Assembly (NCBI GenBank): GCA_029224185.1
Contig: CM055197.1
Coordinates: forward strand, 18,266,642 to 18,330,641
DNA length: 64,000 bases
Direction: 5' to 3'
From: Karalla daura
Taxonomy: Eukaryota > Chordata > Actinopteri > Chaetodontiformes > Leiognathidae
In this document: positions 25,093-38,300 of the stretch, in pieces
Numbering within the stretch: the stretch's first letter is position 1
How the letters are laid out: each line of letters starts with the position of its first letter
Translations under genes and position numbers: made by a program
Notes under the pieces: generated by a model
Database searches by the model: none
What the model was told of the DNA's origin: nothing
The model's input: the letters and a program-made list of their open reading frames with translations, nothing else

Positions 25093-27180
25093 AAAAACCC
25101 CTTTGCACTATTATAACACAGACACTTACACTTTCGGGATCATGTCGCCATCCTTCTTTTTTTTGCCTGTGGAGAGCCTATTTTTATCTTTTACGACCTT
25201 GTTTCTGGTTCTCACAGACTGACGGACACACGCAACCACCCACAAGCACAATTTATTGATCCCCTTTCTTTGTGTGTGTGTTTTTGTTTGCGCGTTGCTC
25301 GTGAACTGGCTCGCACCTCGCTTTTATTTAGAGGAACTGGCTCCCATAACCTCCGTCCGCACGTTGACTCACGCCCGTCAAACTTGCCAACGTGAACAAT
25401 CCAAATTTAGACCGAAAAAGAAGAAGAAGAAGAATGAAAGGATCGTTTTTAAGCCTGTTTTTTCTTTTTCTTTTGTTTTTTTTCTTTTCGTTTTGCTGCC
25501 ATAAATCACCTGTCTGACTCTCTGATTCATTACGCTCCCACGCTAACAGGTCGCTGCGGCGGCCGAGATGCCAGCTCGGCCCGGTGACAGCTCCGGAGGC
25601 TGCGAGTAGAGCAGCCGGCGACACGGAGGTCGCCTCAGATCATGATGTTATCGATCGCTCGCCCGTTCAGCTCGCACTAAATCAGCACGATGGCTGCCGA
25701 GCCGTATCCCGACTCCAAATTGACCGACGAGCGTTTGAGTTCACGCAAACATTTGATTGGGGCCTAATGAAATGTATTCAGTGCGTCGGCATTCATTTTT
25801 TTTGTGTCGTTCATGAGCTAATTCGAGAAAAAGAGGAGCATTTCCCCCATTGTGGTGCTCTGAATCGCTGTCTGCTCACCGATCCTGGGTCAATATTAAT
25901 GAAACACCTCAGGATCAATTAACAGCGCCTGCTTCTCCTGTTTGAAAGGTCTTTTTCATTTCTCACTCGGACCAACAGAGAAAGCCCCAGAAGCGCGATT
26001 GTGTGGGGATCTGATAATAAAAACCCGGACGCGCATTCATCACGGACAAATATCAGAGCCATGCATCACGCAATGAAAAATGAACAAGATTCACTATCTG
26101 TTGTTGGTGCTCGTCGAGCGGCTTCTGCCTCGCTGATTAACAGCGGTTTGCAGGTCGTGTGCGATCGCACACATGTTGCCATTAAGACTCCCACAAATTC
26201 AGAAGTGAGCAAGTGCGCCGGATCCCAAGCCTCGGCTCCTCCTCAATCATTGGCCGGATAATGAGTCCAGATGATGATGTAAATCTGGTCGCCCTTGTGG
26301 GGCGAGCGAACGTGAACCATTGCTTGCATCAGACCCCATCATCCATCGCCAGCATTACGGGCAAGGTGTGTGGTTTACCCATTCTTATCAGGTAGCAGTA
26401 ATTCAATTATGCAAATCCACCCAACAAACACAAGGATATGCTAAATAAATCTCCAGAAAAATAAATCTCATCTAACAATAATAATGATGGTGAATAATTG
26501 CACTAGTCATTTGTCTCTCTGTCTCTTTCTCTCTCCCCATCTCGATCATTTTCTCCCTCTTTGTCTCCTCGCTCTCCCTCTCTCACACATTCGCTCTTTT
26601 TACAAGGATTTATGGTATTCTGTTGCACTGAGCATGTGAATAAAGCAGGAGGGGCTGCTTTTAATTAGCAAAGATTATAGGAAATGGGCCCAAAGCCCGA
26701 TAGAACATTTCCAGCTGGAAGTCCAGCCCCTGCGCTTAGCGGGGAGTGCAGCTCGGCAGCTATAGTTTAACAAGGACGGAGATGGAGATTGAATGCAGAT
26801 ACTACATTACATGGTACTTTCCCCATCTCTGTTTCATTACTTACGCTGTTGGCTATGCCGCTCCTGTGTTCCAAATCCGACCTCCACCGCCGGCGGAGCA
26901 AGCGTTTATGTACAGTATATGTGAATAGACCAGTGCATTAATCCAAACTACCTCATGCCTCGCAGAGATGTGAGCGCTAATGTGGGAGGGCTGACGGCAG
27001 AAAAGGAAAAGAATGAACTACACACTTGTGCTATTCATGATGAGTATTGCAATTATTGAAATGTGGGGTGATTTAACTTCTGCGGGCCTTGAGTGGTCAT
27101 TTGAGGAAAAAGGCCGGATGAATATGATTTTGGTGGAAATACCCTATAATGTATCAGCATTTGTAGCTTAAATGAAATAG

Positions 27181-27450
27181 GATGCAGGGTGACAGAGTGG
27201 GTTGGTGGACAGACCTTGGTCCCTGGCCTGACTCCTGTTTGGACTCCTGTGGACTCTGAATGCATCATTCTCCCCAAAGTCCAATAACAGCCTTGTTTAG
27301 GTCAGTCGGAGACTCTACGGTAATTTGCCCTCAGGTGTGAGTGTGAGAGTGTGAATAGTGTGTTCCCTGTGATGGACTTGTGTCCAGGGAGTATTTCCTG
27401 CCTTCATCCGCTGTGTGTACAGACCCCGGTAGCACCACAGGGTACTAAAC
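27181..27450 (+). repeat. SINE-like repeat, nearly full length
   Basis: Begins with a GGTTGGTGGACAGACCTTGG block and continues with AATTTGCCCTCAGGTGTGAG, GTGATGGACTTGTGTCCAGG and TTTCCTGCCTTCATCCGCTG. It ends at a CAGACCCCGGTAGCACCACA block, collinear with 42950 and 55615. Confidence 0.6.
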
Positions 27451-29447
27451 AAGCAAGATAATGTATGGAAGAAACAAGCAACATTAGGTTGATTGCAAAT
27501 GCCCTGATTGCGAATGCTTTTTTTTTCATCAGACTTTAAAGCTTGATTTCGACAGCTATTATTGAATATAAGGGCATTATGCACAATGCTGGCATGCTGT
27601 TAATAAACTCACCTCCATACCAACAACTCTGTGATGTGAATATGAATCTGCCCGTGTTTCAGACTGAGGAGCAAGCTACTGAAATCAGGTAGCAGCCTCG
27701 TGGTCTCCTCATAAAGCTTTAATTGACTTTTCCCTCACGATTATGAGGACCAGCTCACGTAAGGTTATGAAAACCGCTTCATTATTTAAAAATAGTTTTC
27801 TCGCTGTTAGTAAGTCATAATTACAGGATAAAACCCCTCTTTTTTTTTAAAGACCAGTAAAATGGAAACACTTGGGTAAATAGAGTCGTCTCCAACATTG
27901 TACACGCTGGAGTCCTTTGAACACCGTACAACATCAACTTACACTGCACATGATCTGGAGTTAAAGGTCAGGGAGCGCAGCATGTGTTTTCCAGAGCTGT
28001 TTTAATAATGTCAAGTGACTTATGAATCACTTGTCACTTTGATATTGTGACACGGATTCAGACGTTAGCGATCGCCCTCCGGTTGCTGCAATAATCACTT
28101 CCTCATACGAGAAAACAAACCCCACCCCCCCGCCCCTCCGAGCCGCTGCAGCGTCTTCGGTGTGAGCGGCCATCACTTATTATCCCCGCTTCGGTCATAT
28201 GCCTCCTCTAAAATTAGACGCCGTGCTGCCGTTTAGTGAATTATAGCCTCCCTTGACAGTGGCAGCCACGTTTGGTCACATGTTCGACAAATAGCCCGTG
28301 TTGCCTTTAACAGCGGCTCTTCTCCTTTTTTTTTTTTTTCCTCTCTAACAAAGTACAAATGTGGAACAGAAAAAAAAAAAAAAAAAAGAGTGAAAACAGG
28401 ATCCTGATCGGGCAGCGTCTGGTGCCGGGAGCTGGTGTATTTTTGACGTAGCAGAGGAAGAGCGAGGGCAGTGTCCTTCCTGGTTTTCTACAGCTTCCTG
28501 CACAAACTGGAATTTGATTCAGAGCCACTTGTTACATTCACTCCAGATGCCATTGTTCGGCCGACCATTGATCTTTGGAGATTGGCTTCCGCACGCGGCC
28601 TCCTGAATGACTGTGGAATGTAACTAAGTACAAGCCCAAGTTAACGTAAAGAAATGTTTCCTCCTCTGCATTGATTTGACAGCGTGAGCTACTTGTCATT
28701 TCGCTGATTTACAGCTCGGCACAAACACACAGGTGTTCTCAGCTACTCCATTTGACCTTCAGTCAGGTGTAAACTGGGTGGGGCCGGACTGGGAATGGTG
28801 TGATGTTGTAATAATGATAATAACAGGGTCAGTGTGTTTTTGCTCTAAAGGACACTGCCATGAATCTCACACATCAAAGTGTGTTCAAGGGTCTTGGGGA
28901 GTACAAACACATATGTGAGGAAAGTTGCGTCAAGCCTTTTGTGGCTCCAGAGGGAGCTGAGTGAAGTCTGATAAAGCTCTGTTTGAGTCTGAAGACCAGA
29001 ACTAGAAATCTGAGAAAGAACACTATATCAAGGAGTGTAGAGAAAGAAAGAAGTGACTTCAGTCAACATTTCTGCTCTGCTGGAAACTTGCAGCTCCAGG
29101 CTACGTATTCATCCTGAGAGGATGAATGAGCTCATGAAAACAATCTACTCCTCCAATTTCCATTGCACCCAGTTACAGTAAGAATGATGCCCAGTTGCTC
29201 ACTGGGCTTTTGTTGTTGACATTGTCCATGTCAACAACTCACCTTTATCTGGTCGAGTGTATGATTATTTGAAATCCTTGCGAGTGAAGCTGCTCCATAA
29301 CAACGCATCTCTTGATCCAACACTTCCTTTCACTGAACGACTTGGACATAACGGTTCAAGTTCAGCTCATCAACCTGTGAAGCTGCTGAGTAAAGATGAA
29401 CGGATTGATGTTTTATTGTTCCCTTGGTGAGGTTTACGAGTAAAGAT
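27451..29447. other. Intergenic left of the tRNA gene
   Basis: AT-leaning, with the facing T/A runs at 28325. 28930-29110 may be an unrecognised old repeat. No coding signal. Confidence 0.6.
28325..28387. repeat. Facing poly-T and poly-A runs
   Basis: A T14 run and an A17 run separated by about 35 bp; able to form a weak hairpin. Confidence 0.85.
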
Positions 29448-29539
29448 CGACTCTGGTGGGACTCGAACCCACAACCTTTGAATCACTCCTCAAGTGCCAG
29501 ACTAGAAGTCCAATGCGCTATCCGTTGCGCCACAGAGCC
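29448..29539 (-). tRNA. tRNA-Arg (anticodon TCT) with 19-nt intron
   Basis: The minus strand starts GGCTCTG and ends CAGAGTC plus discriminator G, giving a 7-bp acceptor stem with one G-T pair. The A box is TGGCGCAACGG and the B box is GGTTCGAGTCC, a full match to the consensus. The anticodon loop begins CTTCTA, so the anticodon is TCT (decodes AGA). A 19-nt intron follows position 37, the canonical site, and removing it leaves a 73-nt cloverleaf. Vertebrate tRNA-Arg(TCT) genes commonly carry introns here. No run of four T follows within about 80 nt on the gene strand, which is unusual for a Pol III gene. No other tRNA is nearby. Confidence 0.93.
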
Positions 29540-29645
29540 CCTGAATGCATAGGGGGTGGGACATGACTCTGAGACCGGCCTTCTCATACTTGCAAACTAT
29601 TGTTTCAAGGGCTGCCAAACGTGAGCCTCTCCTGGTGCAATGCGT

Positions 29646-29681
29646 CTAACCCTAACCCGAACCCTATCCCTAACCCTGTCC
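29646..29681. repeat. Short degenerate interstitial telomere-like repeat
   Basis: Six tandem hexamers read CTAACC, CTAACC, CGAACC, CTATCC, CTAACC, CTGTCC. Three are exact telomere-type units (TTAGGG on the other strand) and the others differ by one or two bases. It lies about 110 bp from the tRNA gene. Confidence 0.75.
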
Positions 29682-30065
29682 TCGTGGACGGGCGGGCCAC
29701 AGGGTTTCAGAGAGTGAAAAACTACTTTTTGTTGTGCTGCATCAGTAGAGTCGCAGAGGCACAGACAAACCCAGCGGCCCGTGAAAGGGAGGCGTCGGTC
29801 AAGAGCAGTTCGGACACGCCGTCGCCGACCTGAGAGCCGGCACCTGTGTGGGTGGACTTCAGAAGTCACCGTCACATTCCTGCACCAGCCGCATGAAAAC
29901 ACAAACTGGACAGCATGAATAAAAGGGCACGCGAGACATCCCCCGTTCTTTTCCCTTTTCGGCGTTTCTTTCTTTCTCATCAGCATCATTGATTGTTGTC
30001 ATTTTGTGCTCATTGTTATTGCAAGTTTGACACCCGCATGATGTCTCATACAAGCCGCGACAGGA

Positions 30066-30150
30066 GCGACCACAGGCTGGGAAAGTCAAGGTATGTTAAA
30101 ACAAAAACACCTGTTTGAGACATTCCTCCAGAAAACAGGTTCACAGGTCG
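30066..30150 (+). mobile_element. Tc1/mariner-like element fragment (copy 3)
   Basis: A short piece: a GGCTGGGAAAGT block, then AAAACACCTGTTTGAGACATT and AAACAGGTTCACAGGT. It aligns in order with the other three copies and is truncated on both sides. Confidence 0.5.
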
Positions 30151-30436
30151 GCTTTTGCTGCGACATGAAGTACATAACCGTTTAACGGACATGGCTGAAT
30201 GAGCTCTGGGACACTTTCAGAATCTATTCAATCCAGCCTCGTGCAAATATTCACTCTGTGTGACATTTAATTCTAATGAAGCCTGAATGATGGACACATT
30301 TGTCCTTCTGCAAAGTATGGGTAATAAGCACAACATGAATAATTAAAAACCACATTAACTGGAAGAGCTCGAAGATTTAAACACAGCTTATCCAATAAAT
30401 GAATTATGCATTGTGATCCAGAGCTATTCAGTGAAT

Positions 30437-30575
30437 GACTGGCTAGCACTGTCATCCCCCAAGACATGGAGGTCCCAGGTTCAAATCCTGGTCAGACTGA
30501 AGGCCTTTCTGAGTGGACTTTATATGTGTTTTCTCTTGATATTCTAGTTTCCCCCCCACAGTCCAAAAACATGGA
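30437..30575 (+). repeat. SINE-like repeat, 5' part with B-box-like motif
   Basis: GGCTAGCACTGTCATC is followed by CCCAGGTTCAAATCCTGGTC, which contains a Pol III B-box-like GGTTCAAATCC. CACAGTCCAAAAACATGG follows further on. The B-box-like motif suggests a tRNA-derived SINE head; no actual tRNA folds here. Confidence 0.55.
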
Positions 30576-32428
30576 TTTTTGGGTCAATCATACCCGCTAC
30601 TCTGGAATCAGATTTTCAGGGCCAGAGCCAGTTCTTTCTAAGTGGCAATAGAAAGAAACATTCAGAACGAGGGACTGTCTTGGAAGCAGCCCTGGAACTG
30701 TGTCGGTGGATATGGGGCTGTAGGGACTCTAAATTGTTGTTAAAAATGTTCGGAAAAAGACCTTCGACTTGGACATTTACTCCATGTACTTCTCCCTGCT
30801 GTTTCTGACAAATCCTCCCGCTCCACAGATAATCATCGTCACTAACAAGCATGTGAATCATTGCTTGTGGCACTCAGCGTGCCCCTCGCCCCGCGCTACC
30901 AACCAATTTTCAGCCACACGCAGTAATATGGGGAAGAGCCTGTCAGGTTTCACAGGAAATGTTATCAGTTAGCTGCCACGCTCATCAGCATCACACAGAG
31001 TCTCTAAATGCATCACAGTCACGGCTCAGGGGTGATTGCTCTTAATTAAAAAGGCCCCGCTTTATCTATGTCTATAATAAGCAACCTCTGCAGTACTCAG
31101 ACACATTTCCCGCATCAATTTAACCTTTTTCCTCATCAACGTGTCCCTCTGACCCACTAAATGCTTACACATGCGTGTGCAAACGGCACATCCTCATTAG
31201 GGTGAATGAACACACCTGTCTGACTGGGTCCAGGTGTTTCTCGCAGGTGATGATGCATTGCAGCTCTGCTCCAGCTGGTGGCAACAGGGCCTTTCATCAC
31301 ATACAACAACCGCCTTATGCTCGCCGCCACACCAGGCAGCTCCTTCTCGAGCCTTAATAGGAGGCAATTTGGTCAGCAGTAGGCAATGTGATGCATATCT
31401 GCGCTCCGAAAGCCAGAGATTCAATTGTTAAGCGCCCCTTTGAGTACTAGCATTAGGGTTTTATTCGCCTCAGACTGTGTTTTGATTAGCTCTGAAAAGT
31501 TGAAGTTGCAGTAATCACTTCAATTCATTTATTTAACCACTATTTAGTGAGTTAAAAGAGCCTCGTTAGAGCAGCTCTGCATGTAGAGTCTGATCAAAGA
31601 CAGCCATTGCCGGTATAATTACGCTTTAATTTTCGCATCCTTGCTGACTTCTTTTTTTTTGTTTTTTTTTTCAAGAAAACAAGCAAATTTAGGCGGTCAG
31701 CACATCACCGTCGGGCTCAACTGACATCCGTCCGTAAACAGCTGCTGAAATTCATCCAGTCGATTCAAGTCTGGAGCAGGTCTGACATCCGCCTGGAAGT
31801 CTTCCACTCGTTGGCCTTGCGTCATTCGAGTTGGAGAAGCCGCAGCAGCTTTGTTTGACATGCAACATCCAGGATTCTGACTGCCGAGGCTGACAGGATT
31901 TATTACACACTAAAAGAACATTTATCTGCAACATATCACGGGGCCTCATTCTGATCCGGGTTTTTGATATACAGCGCTGGATGTGAAACGCAGCGGTGGT
32001 GGTGATGAGAACGAGCGCGTGTTTACTCAAATCATCAACTTCCAGGAAATTTGTGCTCGCGTTGAATTTGCAGAAAGATAATTTACTTTTATGTCACCAC
32101 TGGTATCCAACAGCTGTTCTAAGTAGTTACTTTGATGGGTTTATAACAAAATCTATGATCGCTTTATACAGACATATTCAATGATATGGCCAAACAACAT
32201 AAAATGTAGTTGTACAAAGGGTCTAAAGTAAAGGCACTGTGACTGTTATGCCATATATCTGTCATATTTTCAGATAATCTGTTAATTTGTCTGCAAACTT
32301 TTATGGATGTCGTTGTTACAGTGACTCAGTTTACAACTATCAGAAATGACGACTAATTATACACTGGTTGATGAATGGCTTGTTTAGTTGGTAAAATCAA
32401 AATAGGGAAAAATCCTTGAACTGATGTA
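30576..32428. other. Intergenic: no gene seen
   Basis: Unique-looking DNA with T runs near 31650. All frames are under 95 codons. Confidence 0.65.
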
Positions 32429-32560
<132 letters not shown>

Positions 32561-34324
32561 AATATATATTATACACACAACAATAGAATTAATATAATCA
32601 TCCTAAGAGTCATCCAAATGAAGACGTTATGAATTGTTAGCATGAAAATTGAACAATTAATTTGTCACCAAAATAAGTATAAATGGAGCGACATTGTTCT
32701 TTAACATGAGTGATCTCTGTGATTCTTTCACCACACTGTCTCAAAATAATCAGACTAAAAGCGTCTGTCTGGGGTAAGGATGTAGACTGCATGCAGGTCA
32801 TGTAAAGATCTGACGAGTGGACAAATGAACCACAGCCGTCGTACAGAATCGTATGCAACAGAGCGGGTCAGAAAATGCTGCAAAACAGCAGCGAATCACA
32901 ATGAGAACAGCAGCGAGGCAGAGTGAGACGGGCACAAGCGAGGCGGCCCGGAGCAGCAAAATATGCTTGTTATCAAGTCAAGTTGAGAGGACTCAGCAGA
33001 GCGTGCCGGGCAGAGCTAAAAGCAAAGCCGTGTGAAGATGCACTCTGTTATGTCCCGAGGAATCCTGTAGGTGGAGTGGATCCTCCTTCCTGTACTATGT
33101 TCCCACCAGGCGTGATCATCACTCCGCCATCTAAATCACACTGATCTGTCTGCCCGTAAGCACCGGGCCTCCTCTTTACTGCCCGGGAATATTGAGCGCC
33201 ACATGGTCGCACCAGCAAGTCTGTTTGATTAATGTTTCAATTAAAGGAAAAGGAAAGGGGGGAAAAGATTACTGAGGAGACGCAGGGAGTGGGTATTATT
33301 ATGAAGCACATTTTCTGTTTGATGATGTTGGATGGGGATTCAGGAAAGTTCCTTTCATTGCTGGGCGGCTGGAATGAGTGGGGGAAAGGGAGAATGGTTA
33401 AAAGAGAGGGGAATAAATATTAGAAAGTGGGGTATACGGTGCACAAGAGCCATGACCCAGTCTTATGAATGTGTATGGGATTAAATGCTTAAGCTCTGAT
33501 GTGGGAAAGATACTGTTTTGGTTCTGGGCTGAGTTACTTTTTTTGAGGCTATTTCAGTGTTTTCAGCAGTGAGCCAGCTGGCGGTGGACACTGTGGAGGA
33601 AGCAGGTGTTTCAGATTTGAGTGGCAGGTGGTGATCTATGCAGATCTATGCACCCAGAGTGAACCAGAGGATGAATCCATAATTTCTTACTACAGCATGC
33701 TAGAATCCAGAGGAAACCTCTGCTGTGTATAGATTTTACTAAGAAGCTCTTGTGAGAACATGAATCATATGCATTTACATTGCATTTAGGAGTCAAATGC
33801 ACAAAATACAGTAACTATGCTGTTTAATGTGCACTGGATCTTTTTATCTGTTTACTTGCCAATAGCAAGATGAGAAGAATGTTTGAAGTAAATATGAGTA
33901 AATACGATCCCAGATTGAGAAGAAAAAGGTATTTTAGTGAAATAAATGAAAGCAGAGAAACAGATATGTGTTTACATCTGGATTTACCTTTAGTGGTCTT
34001 CTTTTGGGGTATTTCTTTTCTTCTTCAATTTATATAAAGAGATTTATCCATAAAGTGGGTAAGATACTGGATAGATGGGTTCTATATTAAATATCCAAAA
34101 ATACAACTAGGAGCCAAATAGCTTATCTTATCACAAACAGAAATAATAATAAATAATAAGAAAAGCTCACTTGGCTCTCTTTGAAGGAAGCCAAATACAT
34201 TTTTTTCAACAGTTTGTGTCCAGTCTTTGTGTTATACAAAGCTAAATGAGCAAACCAGCGGCTAGCAAGGTGTAACAGTATGCGTTCGAGGTCCTTTACA
34301 CCGGTTGTTGTTACCTTTATGAGG
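32561..34324. other. Intergenic: no gene seen
   Basis: AT-rich with short purine stretches near 33240-33420. Nothing recognised. Confidence 0.65.
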
Positions 34325-34400
34325 AGCTAGACTAGGCAGAGAAAGGTAGCTAGCTGTGCTAAGCTAACCTGCGGCTGCATTCATACTTAGCATAGCACCC
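34325..34400 (-). repeat. Second teleost repeat family, fragment 2
   Basis: GTAGCTAGCTGTGCTAAGCT, AACCTGCGGCTGCATTCATA and a TTAGCA block are in reverse orientation relative to the fragment at 10885. Confidence 0.5.
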
Positions 34401-34559
34401 TGCTAACAAAACATTTGGACTGTGTAAGTGCGAGACATGAACACAGCAGAATGGCATGTGGGTCTCTTCAATGGCTGTATAAAGAACAGCGCAGAGACAT
34501 CATGTTTAATGTACCTCATCGACCGCAACATATATGGTTATTGTGAATGACGTGCTGGC

Positions 34560-34735
34560 AGCACAGTTCAGACAAGTCGGGGCGGGAGCAACAAAAGACT
34601 GGGGCAGTGGTGGAGCGCAACAAAAACACCTGTTTGGATCATTCCACAGGTAAACAGGTTCACTGGTAACAGGTGAGAGGCTCATTGTCAGGTATGAAAA
34701 GACATCTTCAAAAGGCTCAGGCACTCACAGCAGAG
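34560..34735 (+). mobile_element. Tc1/mariner-like element fragment (copy 4)
   Basis: The best-preserved copy. Blocks in order are GCAACAAAAGACTGGGGCAG, CACCTGTTTGGATCATTCCA, AAACAGGTTCACTGGTAA, CAGGTG, and an AAAGGCTCAG stretch. This order matches what I recall of the 5' part of a teleost Tc1-type element. The coding part is absent. Confidence 0.65.
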
Positions 34736-35258
34736 CATGAGATGTCCACTTCATGAAACACGTCTGAATAAAGAACACTACTTCTTGGGCGAATTGAGTT
34801 TGTAAGCACACAATTTCATCATGTTTTTCCTCAGGTTTGGAATCTCTTTGGGAAAAGAGTGGTCACCCTTTCACTCTAAGTAAAAAAAACGGAATGAGTC
34901 TTTCCCTTTTGTGCTGAATTTTCCCCTTTGAGCGTCAATAAACACTGACGGACACCAGATCCTTCCCTTAGCAGGTGAAGCCGATTTTCCATTTTCACCC
35001 TTCAATAAAAGTGGACAACCACAACACAGAAAATCCCTGTTTGGAAATCAATCCCACCCTTGTCCTAAAGCTATGATCTCTAAACACCGGCTCTGAAAGT
35101 ATTTACTAAAACAGTGGTGGCTCCTGGCTGCGTGTTTTAACTTGTAATCTGTGCTCAGATTCACAGCTCGCAGCCCAGGAATGCAGGGCTTTTCTGCTCG
35201 CTTGGGGTGGTGCTGTCGCTCCCACTGTCAGTCTATCATTATGCCAGGGTTGACGCAA

Positions 35259-35340
35259 AAACACACACACACACATGCACACACACACACACACATACAC
35301 GCATTCATGCACACACACGCACACATAAACATGTGTACAC
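35259..35340. repeat. Interrupted (CA)n microsatellite
   Basis: CA units interrupted by TG, TA and GC pairs over about 80 bp. Confidence 0.9.
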
Positions 35341-38300
35341 AAATGCGGCAAAGCGTTGCATTGTAGGCTCTGGCCTGCAAGATTTAGCACTGAAAGCCGT
35401 CACAACCCGATATTATGGACTGATGAAAATCAACATCCAAAAAGCTTTGGAAGGTGTTTAAAGCCGAAATAAATTATGGATGATTGTGGATGTTGTGCCA
35501 ACATTCATTCACTGTACTTACAGACCACACCAGAGTGCATTCATAGACACATTAGCTGCGCTCCACACCCACACGCACTCACACAAAAACGCACCAAACA
35601 GGCACATGCATGCGAACAGAAGATGCATTAGCATGATGATCACACCTGTTCTCTGAATCTAAGAGGCTCCCTTGATCAATGAGACTGTGAGATGAAAAGG
35701 AGAGGAGAGAGAGGATTCGTGTTGCGGTACAGAAAGTGATTCCAATCAATTTGAGGAGAGAAAGACACGCTGCCTGGCTGAAAATGTAGACTATTACATC
35801 CGCGCCTCAAATGACAGCTGATCTCTTTCAGAGGCTCTGGGGAGAGAAATCGACTTCCCTCCAGCCGCCGCTAAACAGGAGCGATGACAAAGAAAATGTT
35901 TGCGTTGAGAGTGTGTAAATACACTTATATAATTCGGATCTACATAAGATCTGAGAGTGTGGCTCCTTCCTGACATGATCGCTCTGACAGACTCTGAAGA
36001 TGCTCGAAGCATTAAGCTGACAGGCCAACACTGTGTCTCCTTCCCGGACAGGTAACTCACCTTACAGGTCACTGTCCCCGGATATTTCAGAGGATAATCT
36101 GGACTGTCTCTGTTCTCTGTGCATTACCATCATGAAAGAAAGGGAAAGACCCAACAGACTGGATAACCTCATATTTATTTGGAGGCTGACAGGCTGACAT
36201 TGTCTTGGTTCGTGCACCATTCCTAATAGTAAATAACCCCAGAATAAATGCATGTTTCATTACATTGATTTTTTTTTGTGTTGTTGTTGTACTTTTGAAA
36301 AATAATTTGCTGTTGCTGCTGCCTCATATCCCTTAAAATAGTGGGTGTTGGAGCGTGAAGGTTGGTTGGTCTCTTTGGTGGCAGGAAGCAGTAGGAGAGC
36401 ATTGACTGGTTTGGGTGGAAAAAAGTTAAGGGCGAGAGGAGAAAACCTCACTCAAGCATGTAATTTTGTATTATTTAAGGGTAAAATATAGCACCATATA
36501 GACAAGTACATTGCATGGACTTTACAGCCTTTAGTTTGCACACCCCCTATATGGACCTTTGCACAAATAGGCCAGGCAAGGTAATGCAGCTCTATTTATA
36601 TTGCATATATTCAAGCAATATTTCAAACAGACATTTCAATGTGCATTGACTGAGAAACAAAAACACAACATTCAAAGACAATTAGCAATAAAATGCAGAA
36701 TTCAACCTCCATTCCTGAAAAGTCAGATCAGTGTTTGAGAGATATAGGATAAACAAAACGAGATGATTCTGGCACACATGTAACTAGAAATCCTGTAAAA
36801 ACATTTCATTTTCTGGCATTGTATATTGAGGTGTGTTATAAGCCTGTGTGCGCGAGTTTCTCAGTCTGAGCAGACACTTTTGTTTTGTGAGGGGAGCTGT
36901 GGAGTGATTTTTTTCTGAGAGTGATGAACTCTTAACCTCTGCCTTTGGGCTCTTCACAGTGGAACTTCCTGTTGTTTTCTTAGTTGCGCAGCCTGAAAAC
37001 TCTGAATGGGTTCGGAAAAGCCTTCTTTCACTCTCAGCCCGAGGCTGTGATTATAAAATAGCCGATGGCTGAAGGCAAAATGAAGATACTTTTTGAGATA
37101 GGAGATACTTGAACCTGTCGTCCTCCAGACGAAACATCCAGTAGATCTTACTAAAAGTCTAAGCGGACACTGTCATCTGCCATTGTGATACGTTTCATTA
37201 TTCACCCGCGTTCACAATGACCAGAAGGTATTATTATTGGCCTCGGCTCATTTTCAGTTTAAACTTTGTCTATTTGCGCAGGTTTATTTCCCAGCAGTGA
37301 GCGCTCATAAGTCCACCATGCAAGTACACGTCTCAGGAGATTGAGTGACATCCCCTGCTTTTAAGAGGATTTTATTTTGTGAAGCCAGTGAGATGGAGCG
37401 TGGTGCTAATCTATTCTGACACTGCCATGCTGGTGGATCTGCTATTCATTCAGGCAGAGCAAACAGAGGAGGGGAGGCGGATCACTTTGCTTACTCTGCC
37501 CTCATTGTCGAAAACCTCCACTCCTTCAGGTGTCCTCAGATGATAATGGCAGCCCGGACTCTGTGTTCTTTAGATGCATGTGATTGTATTTTGCCTCACT
37601 TGCTGTTCAGAATAACGTGCAAATTGCAATGGCAGCATGTAGTGCAAGTCCACTCCGAAATTACCTACTGATAAACTGCTCCAGGCTAGGAGGCTTAAAG
37701 AGGGCTTAAAGAGGTATATTTAAATTCCTGTGACTCCATGTTGGTGGCCATTGACGTGGTCTTTCATTTTCCGAGCCAGCATGAGGGCTTAAAATCTTTC
37801 ATATCATCTCGCTCAGGTTTTTTTCCCTTTTCAACGCAGGCTGAAACAGGCTCTGGATTGATAAGTTCTAGCTCAACACCAGCGTAGCACGGAAGAAGCC
37901 CCCTCCCTTTGCTCTGCAGTGCCGCAGTGTGTCAGAAATAAGTTTGCATAGAACATCTTTGAACCTCAGAAATGATTGCCTCGGGCCATCCAATGCCACT
38001 CCTACAACAAGAAAATGTTTTGAGCGAGCGGCACATGGTGAGTCACGTCTCCTTCAGAAGATTCTTCTTCACATTTTTCACACTGAGCCTTTTCATTCGC
38101 TTTTTTCCCCCCCACTCGGGCTCTCCGGCGCAGATGATTACTGTTGCACTGTGATGACAGGAATCCCATGACATGGCTGGACTTGCAAGCCGCCGATTCG
38201 CTGCACCGCCGCTACAGGTGCCTCCGTGGCGTAAACACCGGCGAGGCCGAGCGGGACTGAATGCAGGAAGAGCTTAATGAACACATAGGATGGTTTTATT

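Larger units (their letters stand above)
22363..27180. other. Intergenic: microsatellites and possible regulatory block
   Basis: Four CA/TG tracts lie at 23589-25092, and 24480-24660 is CpG-rich. 25540-26420 and 26640-26960 are free of simple repeats and rich in TAAT-type homeodomain cores, resembling noncoding regulatory DNA. A pyrimidine tract lies at 26515-26600. Confidence 0.55.

Noticed and set aside
30460..30505. Possible second tRNA (B-box-like GGTTCAAATCC)
   Set aside because: No acceptor stem or cloverleaf. The segment is the head of a SINE-like repeat seen elsewhere in the window.
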